A stretch of 64,000 bases of DNA from CAWEQW01 sp963811365 (GTDB lineage: Bacteria > Actinomycetota > Actinomycetes > Propionibacteriales > Nocardioidaceae): positions 1-64,000 of the forward strand of contig CAWEQW010000001.1 of NCBI GenBank assembly GCA_963811365.1, given 5' to 3'. Shown here in pieces: positions 33,508 to 42,417 of this stretch (position 1 is its first letter; each line of letters opens with the position of its first letter). The position numbers were made by a program, and so were the translations under genes. A model generated the notes under the pieces. It was not told where the DNA came from. It saw nothing but the letters and a program-made list of their open reading frames with translations, and searched no databases.

Positions 33508-34764
33508 GTGCCCACCGTCCTGGCCGACGCCGTCTGTGTGGTCGCGCTGGTGGTCATGCTCGTCGTCGCCTACGCGCATCCCCGCGGTCGGGTGGAGGCG
33601 CTGGTCGGGCTGGGCGCCGCGGGGGCGGTCGCCGTGGTCGGCGCGGTCTCCCGCACGGCGGCCGGCCGGGAGGTCGCTCACCTGCTGCCGGTCGTCGCGT
33701 TCCTGTCGGCGATCCTGGTGGTCGCCGAGATCTGCGCGGCCGAGGGCTTGTTCGCCGCGGTGGGCCGCACGGTGGCCCGCCGGAGCCGGGGCCGGGCGGT
33801 CTCGATGCTGGGCTGGACGTTCCTCGCCGCGGCGCTCATCACCGCGACGCTGAGCCTCGACGCCACTGTCGTGCTGCTCACCCCCGTGGTGGCCGCGGCG
33901 GCGGTCGGCAGCGGAGTCCGGGGGCGGCCGCTGGTGTACGCCTGCGTCCGGCTGGCCAACTCCGCCTCGCTGCTGCTGCCGGTCTCGAACCTGACCAACC
34001 TGCTGGCGCTGCCCTCCCTGCACCTGTCGTTCACCCGCTTCGCGGTCGTGATGGCGCCCGTCTGGGCCGTCGTGATCGCGGTGGAGTACGCCGGCCATCG
34101 GGCGTTCTTCGCCTCCGACCTGCGAGAGGTACGACGGGCGCAGACCTCGGAGCACGACGGCGGCCTCCCCCGCTTCCCGCTGGTGACGGTGGCGGTGATG
34201 CTGGTGGGGTTCGCGGTCGCCTCGCCGCTGGGCATCGCACCCGCCTGGGTGGCCGCCGCGGCCGCCGTCGTACTGGCCACCCGCTCGCTGCGGCGCCGGA
34301 TGGTGACGCCGCGCCGGGTCCTGGACGCGGCGCATCTGGGCTTCGCGATGTTCGTGCTGTGTCTCGGCGTGGTCGTCGCCGGGCTGTCCGGCACCTTCCT
34401 CGGCGACGTGGTGCGGGACGTCGTACCGAGCGGGCACGGGTTGCCCGCACTGATCGGCCTCGCCCTGCTCGCGACCGGGCTCGCGAACCTGGTCAACAAT
34501 CTGCCCGCGACGCTGCTCCTGGTCCCCCTGGTCGCACCGCTCGGCACCACCGCGCTGCTGGCGATGCTCGTCGGCCTCAACGTCGGCTCTGGGCTCACCT
34601 ACACCGGCTCGCTGGCCAACCTGCTCTGGCGTCGCTCGCTCGACCGGCACGGGACGCTCCCGTCCGGGCGGACGTTCCACGCGCTCTCGGCCGCGCTGAC
34701 GCTCCCGGCCCTGGCGGTGAGCGTGGTGGTGCTGTGGTGGTGGGCCGGCCTGGTCGGTGTCTGA
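33508..34764 (+). CDS. ArsB/CitM-type inner-membrane transporter
   Basis: This 418-residue protein has ten to twelve membrane helices of the ion-transporter superfamily that includes ArsB and NadC/CitM. Conserved stretches are AFLSAILVVAEICAAEGLF, SLDATVVLLTPVVAAAA, LANSASLLLPVSNLTNLLAL and GLANLVNNLPATLLLVPL, the paired N-N/T-P hairpins that form the binding site in this fold. No ars genes are nearby, so arsenite is only one possibility; an organic or inorganic anion is equally likely. The start is GTG 33508. It is convergent with the F420-type oxidoreductase. Confidence 0.83.
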   Translation: MPTVLADAVCVVALVVMLVVAYAHPRGRVEALVGLGAAGAVAVVGAVSRTAAGREVAHLLPVVAFLSAILVVAEICAAEGLFAAVGRTVARRSRGRAVSMLGWTFLAAALITATLSLDATVVLLTPVVAAAAVGSGVRGRPLVYACVRLANSASLLLPVSNLTNLLALPSLHLSFTRFAVVMAPVWAVVIAVEYAGHRAFFASDLREVRRAQTSEHDGGLPRFPLVTVAVMLVGFAVASPLGIAPAWVAAAAAVVLATRSLRRRMVTPRRVLDAAHLGFAMFVLCLGVVVAGLSGTFLGDVVRDVVPSGHGLPALIGLALLATGLANLVNNLPATLLLVPLVAPLGTTALLAMLVGLNVGSGLTYTGSLANLLWRRSLDRHGTLPSGRTFHALSAALTLPALAVSVVVLWWWAGLVGV

Positions 34765-34786
34765 GCAGCCGGCTCTGACCCGCCGG

Positions 34787-35752
34787 TCAGGACCGGAGCG
34801 CCGGCAGCAGCTCGCGCTCGGCGAACTCGAGGAAGTCGCTCTGCCGCTCGTCGCCGATCTGCACGACGGCCACGTCGGTGAAGCCGGCCTGCTCGTAGGC
34901 GCGCACCGCCTCGACGATCTGGTCGACGTCCGGCCCGCACGGGATGGACTCCGCGACGTCCTCGGGACGGACGAACTGGGTGGCGCCGTCGAACCCCGCC
35001 GTCCCGGGAAGCTCCGCGTTCACCTTCCAGCCGCCGCCGAACCAGCGGAACAGGCTGTGCGCCCGCTTCACCGCGGTGTCGCGGTCCGGGTCCCAGCTGA
35101 TCGGGATCTGGCCGATCTTCCGCGAGGACGTGTCACCGCGGGCGGTGTCCCACGACGAGACGAGGTCCGCCTGGGGCTCCACGGCGATGAGGTGGTCGAC
35201 CAGCGGGGCGAGCGTCTTCACGGACTGCTCGCCCGAGACCGCGGCGCCGATCTCGACCCGCTCGTCGGGCAGGTCCCAGATCTTCGCCGAGTCCACCCGG
35301 AAGTGCTCACCGGCGAAGCTGACGTAGCCGCCGTCGAGCAGCGAGCGGATGATCTGCACGGCCTCGTGCAGCATCTCGTGGCGCACGTTGACCGGCGGCC
35401 AGCCCCGGCCGACGACGTGCTCGTTGAGGTTCTCGCCGGCGCCGAGCCCCAGGGTGAACCGGCCACCGGTGAGCACTCCGACCGTCGCGGCCTTCTGCGC
35501 GACGAGCGCCGGGTGGTAGCGCATGATCGGTGCGGTGACGTACGTCATCAGCTCCACCTGCTCGGTGGTCTGGCTGACCGCGCCGAGCATGCTCCACGCG
35601 TAGCCGGCATGCCCCATCTCGTCGAGCCACGGGAAGTAGTGGTCGCTCATCACCTCGAACTCGAAGCCGGCCTGCTCGGCCCCCGCGGCGTACCGGACCA
35701 GCTCGCGGGGTCCGGACTGCTCGGTCATCAGCGTGTAGCCGTAGCGGGTCAT
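34787..35752 (-). CDS. F420-dependent LLM-class oxidoreductase
   Basis: This 321-residue luciferase-like TIM-barrel protein is of the F420-dependent glucose-6-phosphate dehydrogenase/TIGR03557-like group. Characteristic segments are EQAGFEFEVMSDHYFPWLDE, the cofactor strand TYVTAPIMRYHPALVAQKAAT, GGRFTLGLGAGENLNEHVVG, and VEIGAAVSGEQSVKTLAPLVD. It would oxidise or reduce a small substrate with coenzyme F420 in the cytosol; the substrate is unknown. The start at ATG 35752 has a strong GGGAGG site upstream. It is divergent from glpX. Confidence 0.86.
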   Translation of the reverse strand: MTRYGYTLMTEQSGPRELVRYAAGAEQAGFEFEVMSDHYFPWLDEMGHAGYAWSMLGAVSQTTEQVELMTYVTAPIMRYHPALVAQKAATVGVLTGGRFTLGLGAGENLNEHVVGRGWPPVNVRHEMLHEAVQIIRSLLDGGYVSFAGEHFRVDSAKIWDLPDERVEIGAAVSGEQSVKTLAPLVDHLIAVEPQADLVSSWDTARGDTSSRKIGQIPISWDPDRDTAVKRAHSLFRWFGGGWKVNAELPGTAGFDGATQFVRPEDVAESIPCGPDVDQIVEAVRAYEQAGFTDVAVVQIGDERQSDFLEFAERELLPALRS

Positions 35753-35860
35753 GGAGCCTCCCGGGGACAGTGGGTGCGGACCCCCCTGACGTACCCGGCT
35801 CCGACGCGGTGATGCACGCGAGCGCGATGCGCAACGGCACTCCTCGGTTACGATCGCGCC

Positions 35861-36889
35861 ATGTCCGACGTGCTGCCTCCCGAGCTGTCCGCCGCGCGTG
35901 ACGCGCCCGACAGGAACCTCGCGCTGGAGCTGGTCCGGGTCACCGAGGCGGCCGCGATGGCCGCCGGACGCTGGGTCGGCCGCGGCGACAAGCTCGGCGC
36001 CGACGGGGTGGCCGTGAACGCGATGCGCAAGCTCATCTCCACGGTCGGGATGCGCGGCGTCGTGGTCATCGGCGAGGGCGAGAAGGACAACGCGCCGATG
36101 CTGTACAACGGCGAGGAGGTCGGCGACGGCAGCGGCCCGGAGTGCGACGTCGCCGTGGACCCGATCGACGGTACGACGCTGACCGCCAAGGGGATGGCCA
36201 ACTCGATCGCCGTGATGGCCGTCGCGCCGCGAGGCTCGATGTACGACCCGTCCGCGGTCTTCTACATGGAGAAGCTGGTCACCGGCCCGGAGGCCGCCGG
36301 CGTGGTGGACATCCGCTACCCCGTGGCGGAGAACATCCACCAGGTCGCCAAGGCCAAGGGCAGCGCGCCCGAGGACGTCACCGTGGTGCTGCTCGACCGC
36401 CCGCGGCACCAGCGGCTCGTCGACGCGATCCGGGCCACCGGCGCGCGGATCAAGTTCATCACCGACGGCGACGTGGCCGGGGCGATCATGGCCGCCCGTG
36501 CGGACACCGGCGTCGACCTGCTGCTCGGCGTCGGCGGCACGCCCGAGGGGATCATCGCGGCCTGCGCGATGAAGTGCCTGGACGGCGTCATCCAGGGCCG
36601 GCTGTGGCCGCGCGACGATGCCGAGCGGCAGCGCGCCCTCGACGCCGGGCACGACCTCGACCCCAGCCACGTGCTCTCGACCGACGACCTGGTGACCGGC
36701 GACGACGTCTTCTTCGTGGCGACGGGGATCACCGACGGCGAGCTGATGCGGGGGGTCCGCTACCGGGCGGGCGGCGCCCGGACCCACTCGCTGGTGATGC
36801 GCTCGCGCAGCGGTACCATCCGCTCGATCAGCTCCGAGCACAAGCTGCAGAAGCTGATGTCCTACGCCGCCGTGGACTTCCAGCACTGA
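35861..36889 (+). CDS. glpX: Class II fructose-1,6-bisphosphatase
   Basis: This 342-residue GlpX protein is the main gluconeogenic fructose bisphosphatase of actinobacteria. The metal-binding motifs are VVIGEGEKDNAPMLYNGEEVG, VAVDPIDGTTLTAKG and the later GVGGTPEGIIAACAMKCLDG; THSLVMRSRSGTIR is near the C-terminus. It removes the 1-phosphate from fructose-1,6-bisphosphate using Mg or Mn. A PfkB-type sugar kinase follows 33 bp downstream on the same strand, a sensible sugar-phosphate pairing. Confidence 0.97.
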   Translation: MSDVLPPELSAARDAPDRNLALELVRVTEAAAMAAGRWVGRGDKLGADGVAVNAMRKLISTVGMRGVVVIGEGEKDNAPMLYNGEEVGDGSGPECDVAVDPIDGTTLTAKGMANSIAVMAVAPRGSMYDPSAVFYMEKLVTGPEAAGVVDIRYPVAENIHQVAKAKGSAPEDVTVVLLDRPRHQRLVDAIRATGARIKFITDGDVAGAIMAARADTGVDLLLGVGGTPEGIIAACAMKCLDGVIQGRLWPRDDAERQRALDAGHDLDPSHVLSTDDLVTGDDVFFVATGITDGELMRGVRYRAGGARTHSLVMRSRSGTIRSISSEHKLQKLMSYAAVDFQH

Positions 36890-36922
36890 CCTCGTCCGAC
36901 CCTCTCACCTTCCGGAGCCGTC

Positions 36923-37861
36923 ATGGTGCGCAGGCCCTTCGTCGTCGTCGGCGAGTCCTTGGTGGACATCGTCGTCCCCCACCAGGGAGAGGTGGTGGAG
37001 GCGCCCGGCGGGTCTCCGATGAACGTCGCCGTGGGGCTGGCGCGGCTCGACGTGGCCGCGCTGCTCGTCTCCGAGCTCGGTGACGACGCGCACGGCGCGC
37101 TGGTCGCCAACCATCTCTACGCGAGCGGCGTCCAGCTCTCGGACTCCACGATCCAACCCGGCCGCCGCACCAGCACCGCGAAGGCGACGCTGGACGAGCG
37201 GCACATCGCGGAGTACGACTTCGACCTCACCTGGGACCTGCCGCCCCAGTCGCTGCCGTCGGACATCCTCGGCCTGCACGTCGGGTCGCTCGGCGCCAGC
37301 CTCTCCCCGGGTCGTGCGTCGGTCGTCGAGCTCGTACGCCAGGCCTGTGACGACGACACGTTCGTCAGCTACGACCTGAACGTCCGGCCGGCCTTCCTGA
37401 CCGACCGGGAGCAGGCGTGGCGTGACGTGCTCGAGGTGGCGGGCGGTGCCCGGGTGGTGAAGCTGAGCGACGAGGACGCCGCCGTGCTGCGGCCGGACAG
37501 CTCGGTGGAGGAGGTGGCCCATGACCTGCTCGGGTCGTCGACCACCGAGCTGGTGGTGGTGACCGCAGGCCCGGGCGGTTCCACCGGCTACACCGAGAGC
37601 GGCTCGGTGACGGCGCCGGCGCCCCGCGTCACGGTCGTCGACACGGTGGGCGCGGGCGACTCGTTCATGGCCGCGCTCGTCGCCGTGCTGGTCGACTGGG
37701 ACATCACCGTGGACGGCCCGGGAGCGGTGTCCGCGCTGGACGACGGGCACCTTCGCCTGGCTCTCTCGGCCGCAGCGGTGGCGGCGGCCGTGACCTGCTC
37801 GCGCCGGGGCGCTAACCCGCCGACGCGTCGGGAACTGCCACCAACCTGGCCCGTCGGCTGA
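36923..37861 (+). CDS. PfkB-family sugar kinase
   Basis: This 312-residue ribokinase/PfkB-type kinase is probably a fructokinase. The first signature (PGGSPMNVAVGLARLDVAALL) and the second, with catalytic Asp in VDTVGAGDSFMAALVA (about residue 250), are intact, and the substrate lid segment (STAKATLDERHIAEYDFDL) resembles fructokinases. It phosphorylates a sugar using ATP in the cytosol. ATG 36923 follows CCGGAG. Its 3' end overlaps the convergent alpha/beta-hydrolase gene by 50 bp, a long but fully coding overlap. Confidence 0.9.
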   Translation: MVRRPFVVVGESLVDIVVPHQGEVVEAPGGSPMNVAVGLARLDVAALLVSELGDDAHGALVANHLYASGVQLSDSTIQPGRRTSTAKATLDERHIAEYDFDLTWDLPPQSLPSDILGLHVGSLGASLSPGRASVVELVRQACDDDTFVSYDLNVRPAFLTDREQAWRDVLEVAGGARVVKLSDEDAAVLRPDSSVEEVAHDLLGSSTTELVVVTAGPGGSTGYTESGSVTAPAPRVTVVDTVGAGDSFMAALVAVLVDWDITVDGPGAVSALDDGHLRLALSAAAVAAAVTCSRRGANPPTRRELPPTWPVG

Positions 37862-38675
37862 GCTCGGCCTGCCTGCGCTCCCGGTTCCGGGCCAGCGCGT
37901 CGGTGACCACGGCGAACACCGTCGGGTCCAGCGCCATCCCGATGTGGCTGCTCGAGACCTCGACCGTGCGCGCGCCCGGGTCCAGGCAGGACCGCCAGTC
38001 CACGACGCCGTCCCGGCGGGAGAACACCGACGTGAAGGCGACCGAGCTCTCCAGCGGCGCGCGGGACTGCTCCCAGCTGAGCCGCGCGCAGTCGCCCGAG
38101 GTGCAGTCGCGACCCATCACCGAGCTGAGCCCGACCCGACGGAGCGCGACGACGAGCGCCAGGTCCAGCAGCAGCAGCGGGTGTGCCGCTCCGGGCGCCA
38201 GGATCGGGCTGCCCAGCGTCACGATGCCCTCGACGAGGTCCGGCCGGCGGCTCGCGACCCCCCGGGCGAGCAGCCCGCCGAGGCTGTGACCCACGACGGT
38301 CACCTTGCGCTCGCGCTTGATCGCGATCGCCTCGATGCGGTGCTCCAGCGCGGTGGAGGCGGCCTGGGTGCAGCCGACGTTGGCGTGCATCAGCGACCGG
38401 TAGGTGCGGTAGCCCTCGCGACGGAGGTGCCGCGCGAGCATCAGCAGGCTGGCGTCCCCGGCCATGAAGCCCGGCACCAGCACGACGGGATCCTGCCCGG
38501 GGACCGGCGACCGCATCGCGTACGGCGTGTCCCGGCGTTGCCGCCGCGCCGCCGCCTCATTGCGCACCAGCCTGGCGGCCTCGCTCAGGGCGCTGCCCTC
38601 GCGGGCGATCGCACGCAGCCCGCGGGGCCCGGCGTACCCCGGCGGGCAGAGGAAGGTTGCGAGCGGCGCGGACAC
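37812..38675 (-). CDS. Alpha/beta hydrolase (lipase/esterase-like)
   Basis: This hydrolase of about 287 residues has the oxyanion strand DPVVLVPGFMAGDASLLML, the nucleophile elbow VVGHSLGGLLARG (GHSLGG), a late acidic residue in FSRRDGVVDW, and the catalytic His in VSSSHIGM, in the right order for a lipase-type triad. No clear signal peptide is seen, although the N-terminus is partly hydrophobic. The start is uncertain: GTG 38675 is used, and GTG 38693 is also in frame and would overlap the CRP-like site. It is divergent from another alpha/beta hydrolase. Confidence 0.82.
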   Translation of the reverse strand: MSAPLATFLCPPGYAGPRGLRAIAREGSALSEAARLVRNEAAARRQRRDTPYAMRSPVPGQDPVVLVPGFMAGDASLLMLARHLRREGYRTYRSLMHANVGCTQAASTALEHRIEAIAIKRERKVTVVGHSLGGLLARGVASRRPDLVEGIVTLGSPILAPGAAHPLLLLDLALVVALRRVGLSSVMGRDCTSGDCARLSWEQSRAPLESSVAFTSVFSRRDGVVDWRSCLDPGARTVEVSSSHIGMALDPTVFAVVTDALARNRERRQAELSRRARLVAVPDASAG

Positions 38676-38678
38676 GAA

Positions 38679-38694
38679 TGTGACTCTAACCACA
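38679..38694. promoter_or_regulatory. CRP/GlxR-like operator half-match
   Basis: TGTGA-N6-CCACA matches the CRP-family consensus TGTGA-N6-TCACA with one mismatch. It lies between two divergent alpha/beta-hydrolase genes, next to the start of the leftward one, where binding would block transcription or translation. This is a sequence-pattern prediction only. Confidence 0.35.
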
Positions 38695-38702
38695 TTTAGG
38701 GA

Positions 38703-38720
38703 ACTGAAACATGATTCAGT
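38703..38720. promoter_or_regulatory. 18-bp palindrome, candidate operator
   Basis: ACTGAA-N6-TTCAGT is a perfect 6-bp inverted repeat in the intergenic region of the two divergent hydrolase genes, 9 bp from the CRP-like site. It has the size of a TetR- or GntR-type operator, but no regulator gene is adjacent. Confidence 0.35.
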
Positions 38721-38895
38721 ACGGTCGCGTCTCGAATCGTTATCTCGCAGAGCCGTCCCGAGGCGGCATCCGGGTTTCGGAACCGAACCCGCCGGTAACG
38801 TGAGGCGACGGCAGGGAACGGCCCGGCCACGAACCGTCAGCACCGCCAGAACCGCCAGAACCGACAGCACTGCCAGCCAGCGTGGAAGGACACCG

Positions 38896-39819
38896 ATGAG
38901 CAGGACCTGCCCACGCCCGTCGGCCGAGGAGATCGTCGCACTGTCCACCGGCGTGGACATCTGCTACCAGACGTTCGGCGAGCGGGACGGCGAGCCGCTC
39001 CTGCTGGTGATGGGGCTGGGCGGTCCGATGACGTGGTGGGACCCGCTGTTCTGCCAGATGCTCGCCGACCGCGGGTTCTTCGTGATCCGCTACGACAACC
39101 GGGACACCGGCCGGTCCTCGCGCGTGCCGGGGCGAGTGTCGCGCCGGCTTCTGGTCCGCGGCTTCGTCGGGGCCGGCGCCCGCCCGCCGTACACCCTGGA
39201 CGACATGGCCGCCGACGGCTTCGCGCTGCTCGACCACCTCGGCTTCGACGCCGCACATGTCTGCGGCATCTCGATGGGCGGGATGATCGTGCAGACGATG
39301 GCTCTCGCGCAGCCGGGGCGGGTGCTGTCGATGACGTCGGTCATGTCGACCACCGGCCGGCGCAGCGTCGGATGGCAGGACCCGCGGCTGCTGCCGCTCC
39401 TGCTCGCCCGCCGTACCTCCACCCGGGAGGCGTACGTCGCCACCTCCGCGCGGCTGTGGAAGCTGATCGGCTCCCCGCACTACCCGGACACGCCGGAGCA
39501 GATCGCCGATCGCGCCGGCGAGACCTGGGACCGAGGGGTCAGCGCCTCGGGGGTCGCCCGGCAGATGGCGGCGATCCTCACCCAGCCGGACCGCACCGTC
39601 CTGCTGCGCAGCCTGCGGGTCCCCACGCTGGTGATCCACGGGATGAGCGACAAGATGGTGCACGTCTCCGGTGGGCGGGCCACCTCGCACGCCGTCGCGG
39701 GGGCCGAGCTGCTGCTGGTGCCGGGGATGGGCCACGACCTCCCGGCGCCGCTGTACGACACGTTCGTCGACGCCATCCACCGCACCGCCGTGAAGGCCCG
39801 GCGCGCCGCCTCCTCCTGA
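38896..39819 (+). CDS. Alpha/beta hydrolase
   Basis: This 307-residue protein has a complete alpha/beta-hydrolase triad: oxyanion motif LLLVMGLGGPMTWWD, nucleophile elbow VCGISMGGMIVQTMAL (Ser about 120), acidic residue in LVIHGMSDKMVHV, and catalytic His in LVPGMGHDLP. The aromatic-peroxygenase-like RYDNRDTGRSSR stretch is typical of the subgroup annotated as hydrolases acting on small esters or carbon-carbon bonds. ATG 38896 follows GGAAGGA. The region just upstream contains near-repeats of ACCGCCAGA. The substrate is unknown. Confidence 0.87.
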   Translation: MSRTCPRPSAEEIVALSTGVDICYQTFGERDGEPLLLVMGLGGPMTWWDPLFCQMLADRGFFVIRYDNRDTGRSSRVPGRVSRRLLVRGFVGAGARPPYTLDDMAADGFALLDHLGFDAAHVCGISMGGMIVQTMALAQPGRVLSMTSVMSTTGRRSVGWQDPRLLPLLLARRTSTREAYVATSARLWKLIGSPHYPDTPEQIADRAGETWDRGVSASGVARQMAAILTQPDRTVLLRSLRVPTLVIHGMSDKMVHVSGGRATSHAVAGAELLLVPGMGHDLPAPLYDTFVDAIHRTAVKARRAASS

Positions 39820-39831
39820 CCGAGCGACGGA

Positions 39832-41304
39832 TCAGGCGTCGGGCTCGCCCTCCGGCAGGACGGCGAGCATCTCGGCCATCGCGTCCTGGAGGTAGCCGAT
39901 GAGGTGCCACACGTCGGGCACCATCTCCCGGCAGGCGATCAGGCCGAAGTCGAGGTTGCCGTTGTAGGAGAACAGCGTGATGTTCAGCCCTCCGGTCATG
40001 TCGGTCACCGCCGACACCGGGTAGATCCCCTGCACCCGGGCTCCGCCGATGTAGAGCGGCAGCTGGGGTCCTGGGACGTTGCTCACGAACAGGTTGAACA
40101 GCACACCGGGCACGGTCGCCAGCCGGAACAGCGCGCGGGCGGCGAGGCCGGACAGCGCGGTCGGGATCAGCGCCGAGAGGTCCTGCAGCAAGGAGGCCGG
40201 CACCGCCTGGAAGTGCCGCTTCGCCTCGTTCATGGAGTCGGCCATGTACGACAGCCGCTCCTCCACGTCGGCGATCTGGGTCGGCAGCTCGGCCAGCATG
40301 ACCGACACCTGGTTGCCGTGCGTGCCGCGCTGGTCGGACGTGCGCACCGAGACCGGGACGGCGGCGACGAGCGGGACGGCCGGCAGCGCGTCGTGGTCGA
40401 GCAGCCAGCGCCGCAGCGCGGAGGCCGTCAGCGCCATCACCACGTCGTTGACGGTCATCCCGGTGTGGTTCTTGACCCGCTTGACCTCGGCGAGCGGGAT
40501 CGAGCCGAAGGCGAACCGCCGGTGCGCGGTGATCGGGCCGTTCAGCGGTGTCCGCGGGGCCTTCAGGTCGCGGGACCCGACGTCGGCCCGCGGCGCCCCC
40601 AGCGCGCGGGAGACCAGAGAGGCGGCCTCGCTGACCAGGTGCACCCCGGGGAAGTTCGCGGCCCCGGGCAGCTCGTCGAGGTAGGACAGCGACTTCGGCA
40701 CGGTCCGGGCGAGCTCGACGGGGTTGAGCGCCATCGCGGTCAGCCCGCGGCGCACGAGGTCGACGCGGGAGGGCAGCCGCCGCGGCACGTACTCGTCGGA
40801 CTCGGGATCCACCTCGCGCGGCTGCGGGCCGACGTCCATGATCGTCTCGATGATCTCCGCGCCGGACACCCCGTCGATGGCGGCGTGGTGGATCTTCGAG
40901 TAGAACGCGGCGCGGCCACCCTGCAGGCCGGTGATGACGTAGGCCTCCCACAGCGGCCGGGTGCGGTCCAGCTGCCGGGAGTGGATCCGGGCGACCTGCT
41001 CGCCGAGCTGCTCGTCGGTGCCGGGCGCAGGCAGCGCGATCTCCCGCAGGTGGAACTCGAGGTCGAAGTGCGGGTCGTCGACCCAGTAGGGCCGCCCGAG
41101 GCCGAGCGGCACCTCCACCAGGCGCTGCCGCAGCGGGGCGGCGAGGTGCAGCCGGGACTCGAAGACGTCGCGGACGGTGTCGATGTTCCACTCGCCGCCC
41201 GGCGCGGTGGCGGGGTCGAGCAGGATCAGGCTTCCGACATGGCCCACCGTCGTCGGGGACTCGACGTTGAGGAACTGGGCGTCGAGGGCGGTCAGCTGCT
41301 TCAT
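39832..41304 (-). CDS. Wax ester synthase/diacylglycerol acyltransferase
   Basis: This 490-residue WS/DGAT enzyme catalyses the final acylation in triacylglycerol or wax-ester storage lipid synthesis in actinobacteria. The N-terminus MKQLTALDAQFLNVESP, the catalytic HHxxxDG in KIHHAAIDGVSG (about residues 140-146), VNDVVMALTASALRRWL and the C-terminal FNLFVSNVPGPQLPLYIGGA are diagnostic. ATG 41304 is the family start. The enzyme is membrane-associated by amphipathic surfaces rather than by helices. It lies tail-to-tail with an alpha/beta hydrolase, 12 bp apart. Confidence 0.92.
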   Translation of the reverse strand: MKQLTALDAQFLNVESPTTVGHVGSLILLDPATAPGGEWNIDTVRDVFESRLHLAAPLRQRLVEVPLGLGRPYWVDDPHFDLEFHLREIALPAPGTDEQLGEQVARIHSRQLDRTRPLWEAYVITGLQGGRAAFYSKIHHAAIDGVSGAEIIETIMDVGPQPREVDPESDEYVPRRLPSRVDLVRRGLTAMALNPVELARTVPKSLSYLDELPGAANFPGVHLVSEAASLVSRALGAPRADVGSRDLKAPRTPLNGPITAHRRFAFGSIPLAEVKRVKNHTGMTVNDVVMALTASALRRWLLDHDALPAVPLVAAVPVSVRTSDQRGTHGNQVSVMLAELPTQIADVEERLSYMADSMNEAKRHFQAVPASLLQDLSALIPTALSGLAARALFRLATVPGVLFNLFVSNVPGPQLPLYIGGARVQGIYPVSAVTDMTGGLNITLFSYNGNLDFGLIACREMVPDVWHLIGYLQDAMAEMLAVLPEGEPDA

Positions 41305-41358
41305 GCCCGCCAGTCTGTCGCGTGGTCGGCGCAGATTCACGCGCGGGTCACGTGGCGG

Positions 41359-42417
41359 TCAGGTGGCCTCGGCCGCCACCACGAGCGCCGGGGACTGCTC
41401 CAGGGTCAGCCGCACCGGCGCGTCGGCCGCGAGCCGCTCGGCCAGGCTGCTGGGCGCCTGCGCGAGCACCTGCTCGCCGTTGTCGGCGCGGCAGTGCAGC
41501 CGGGACACGGAGCCCAGGAACGCCACCGAGACCACGTGGGCGTTCGCCTGCTCCGCGGGTACCACGTCGACGTGCACCGCCTCGGGGCGGACCAGCGCGA
41601 TGCCGTGACCGGAGGCGACCGACCCGGCCAGCGTGGGGACCCGGGAGCCGAGCACCGCGGCCCCGTCCCCGTCGACGTCGGCGCGCAGCCGGTTGGTCAG
41701 CCCGACGAACTCGGCCACGAACGGGGTCGCCGGGCGCGAGTAGAGCTCGGTGGGCGGCGCGATCTGCTCGAGCCGGCCCTCGCGCATCACCCCGACCCGG
41801 TCGGCCACTGCGAGCGCCTCCTCCTGGTCGTGGGTGACGAACAAGGTGGTGGTGCCGACCTCCACCTGGACCCGCCGGATCTCGTCGCGCAGCTGCACCC
41901 GGACCTTGGCGTCGAGCGCGGACAGCGGCTCGTCGAGCAGCAGCACCGCCGGCTGGATCGCCAGGGCGCGGGCGAGCGCCACCCGCTGCTGCTGGCCGCC
42001 CGACAGCTGGTGGGCGTAGCGGTCGGCCTGGGTGGACAGCCCGACCAGCTCCAGCACCTCCGCGGCCCGGCCCGCCCGGTCGCCGCGGGCCTGCCCGCGC
42101 AGCCGGAGCCCGAAGGCGACGTTCTCGGCCACGGTCATGTGCGGGAAGAGGCTGTAGGCCTGGAACACCATGCCCATGTCCCGCTTGTTGGCCGGCACGC
42201 GCGTCAGGTCGCGGCCACCGACCCGGACGCTGCCGCCGTCGGCCTGCTCGAGACCGGCCAGGATCCGCAGGGCGGTGGTCTTGCCGCAGCCCGACGGCCC
42301 GAGCAGCACGACCATCTCGCCCGGGCTGATGTCGAGGCTGAGGCCGTCGAGCGCGTGCACGGGGCCGTAGTGGCGACGCAGCGAGTCGAGCTCGACACGG
42401 GTGCCGGTGGCGGTCAC
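41359..42417 (-). CDS. ABC transporter ATP-binding protein, PotA/FbpC type
   Basis: This 352-residue ATPase powers the upstream-encoded permeases. Walker A is GPSGCGKTT at about 38-46, followed by the Q-loop in GMVFQAYSLFPHM, the signature LSGGQQQRVALARAL, Walker B LLLDEPLSALD and the switch His in FVTHDQEEAL. A C-terminal TOBE domain (about 240-350) places it with spermidine/putrescine, iron(III) or phosphonate importers. The GTG at 42417 overlaps the permease stop (GTGA). It is the last gene of a four-gene operon. Confidence 0.92.
   Translation of the reverse strand: MTATGTRVELDSLRRHYGPVHALDGLSLDISPGEMVVLLGPSGCGKTTALRILAGLEQADGGSVRVGGRDLTRVPANKRDMGMVFQAYSLFPHMTVAENVAFGLRLRGQARGDRAGRAAEVLELVGLSTQADRYAHQLSGGQQQRVALARALAIQPAVLLLDEPLSALDAKVRVQLRDEIRRVQVEVGTTTLFVTHDQEEALAVADRVGVMREGRLEQIAPPTELYSRPATPFVAEFVGLTNRLRADVDGDGAAVLGSRVPTLAGSVASGHGIALVRPEAVHVDVVPAEQANAHVVSVAFLGSVSRLHCRADNGEQVLAQAPSSLAERLAADAPVRLTLEQSPALVVAAEAT

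Noticed and set aside
32644..34680. Long frames antisense to xseA/xseB and the ArsB-like gene
   Set aside because: Composition is low complexity (Arg/Gln/Gly/His) and the opposite strands hold well-conserved genes.
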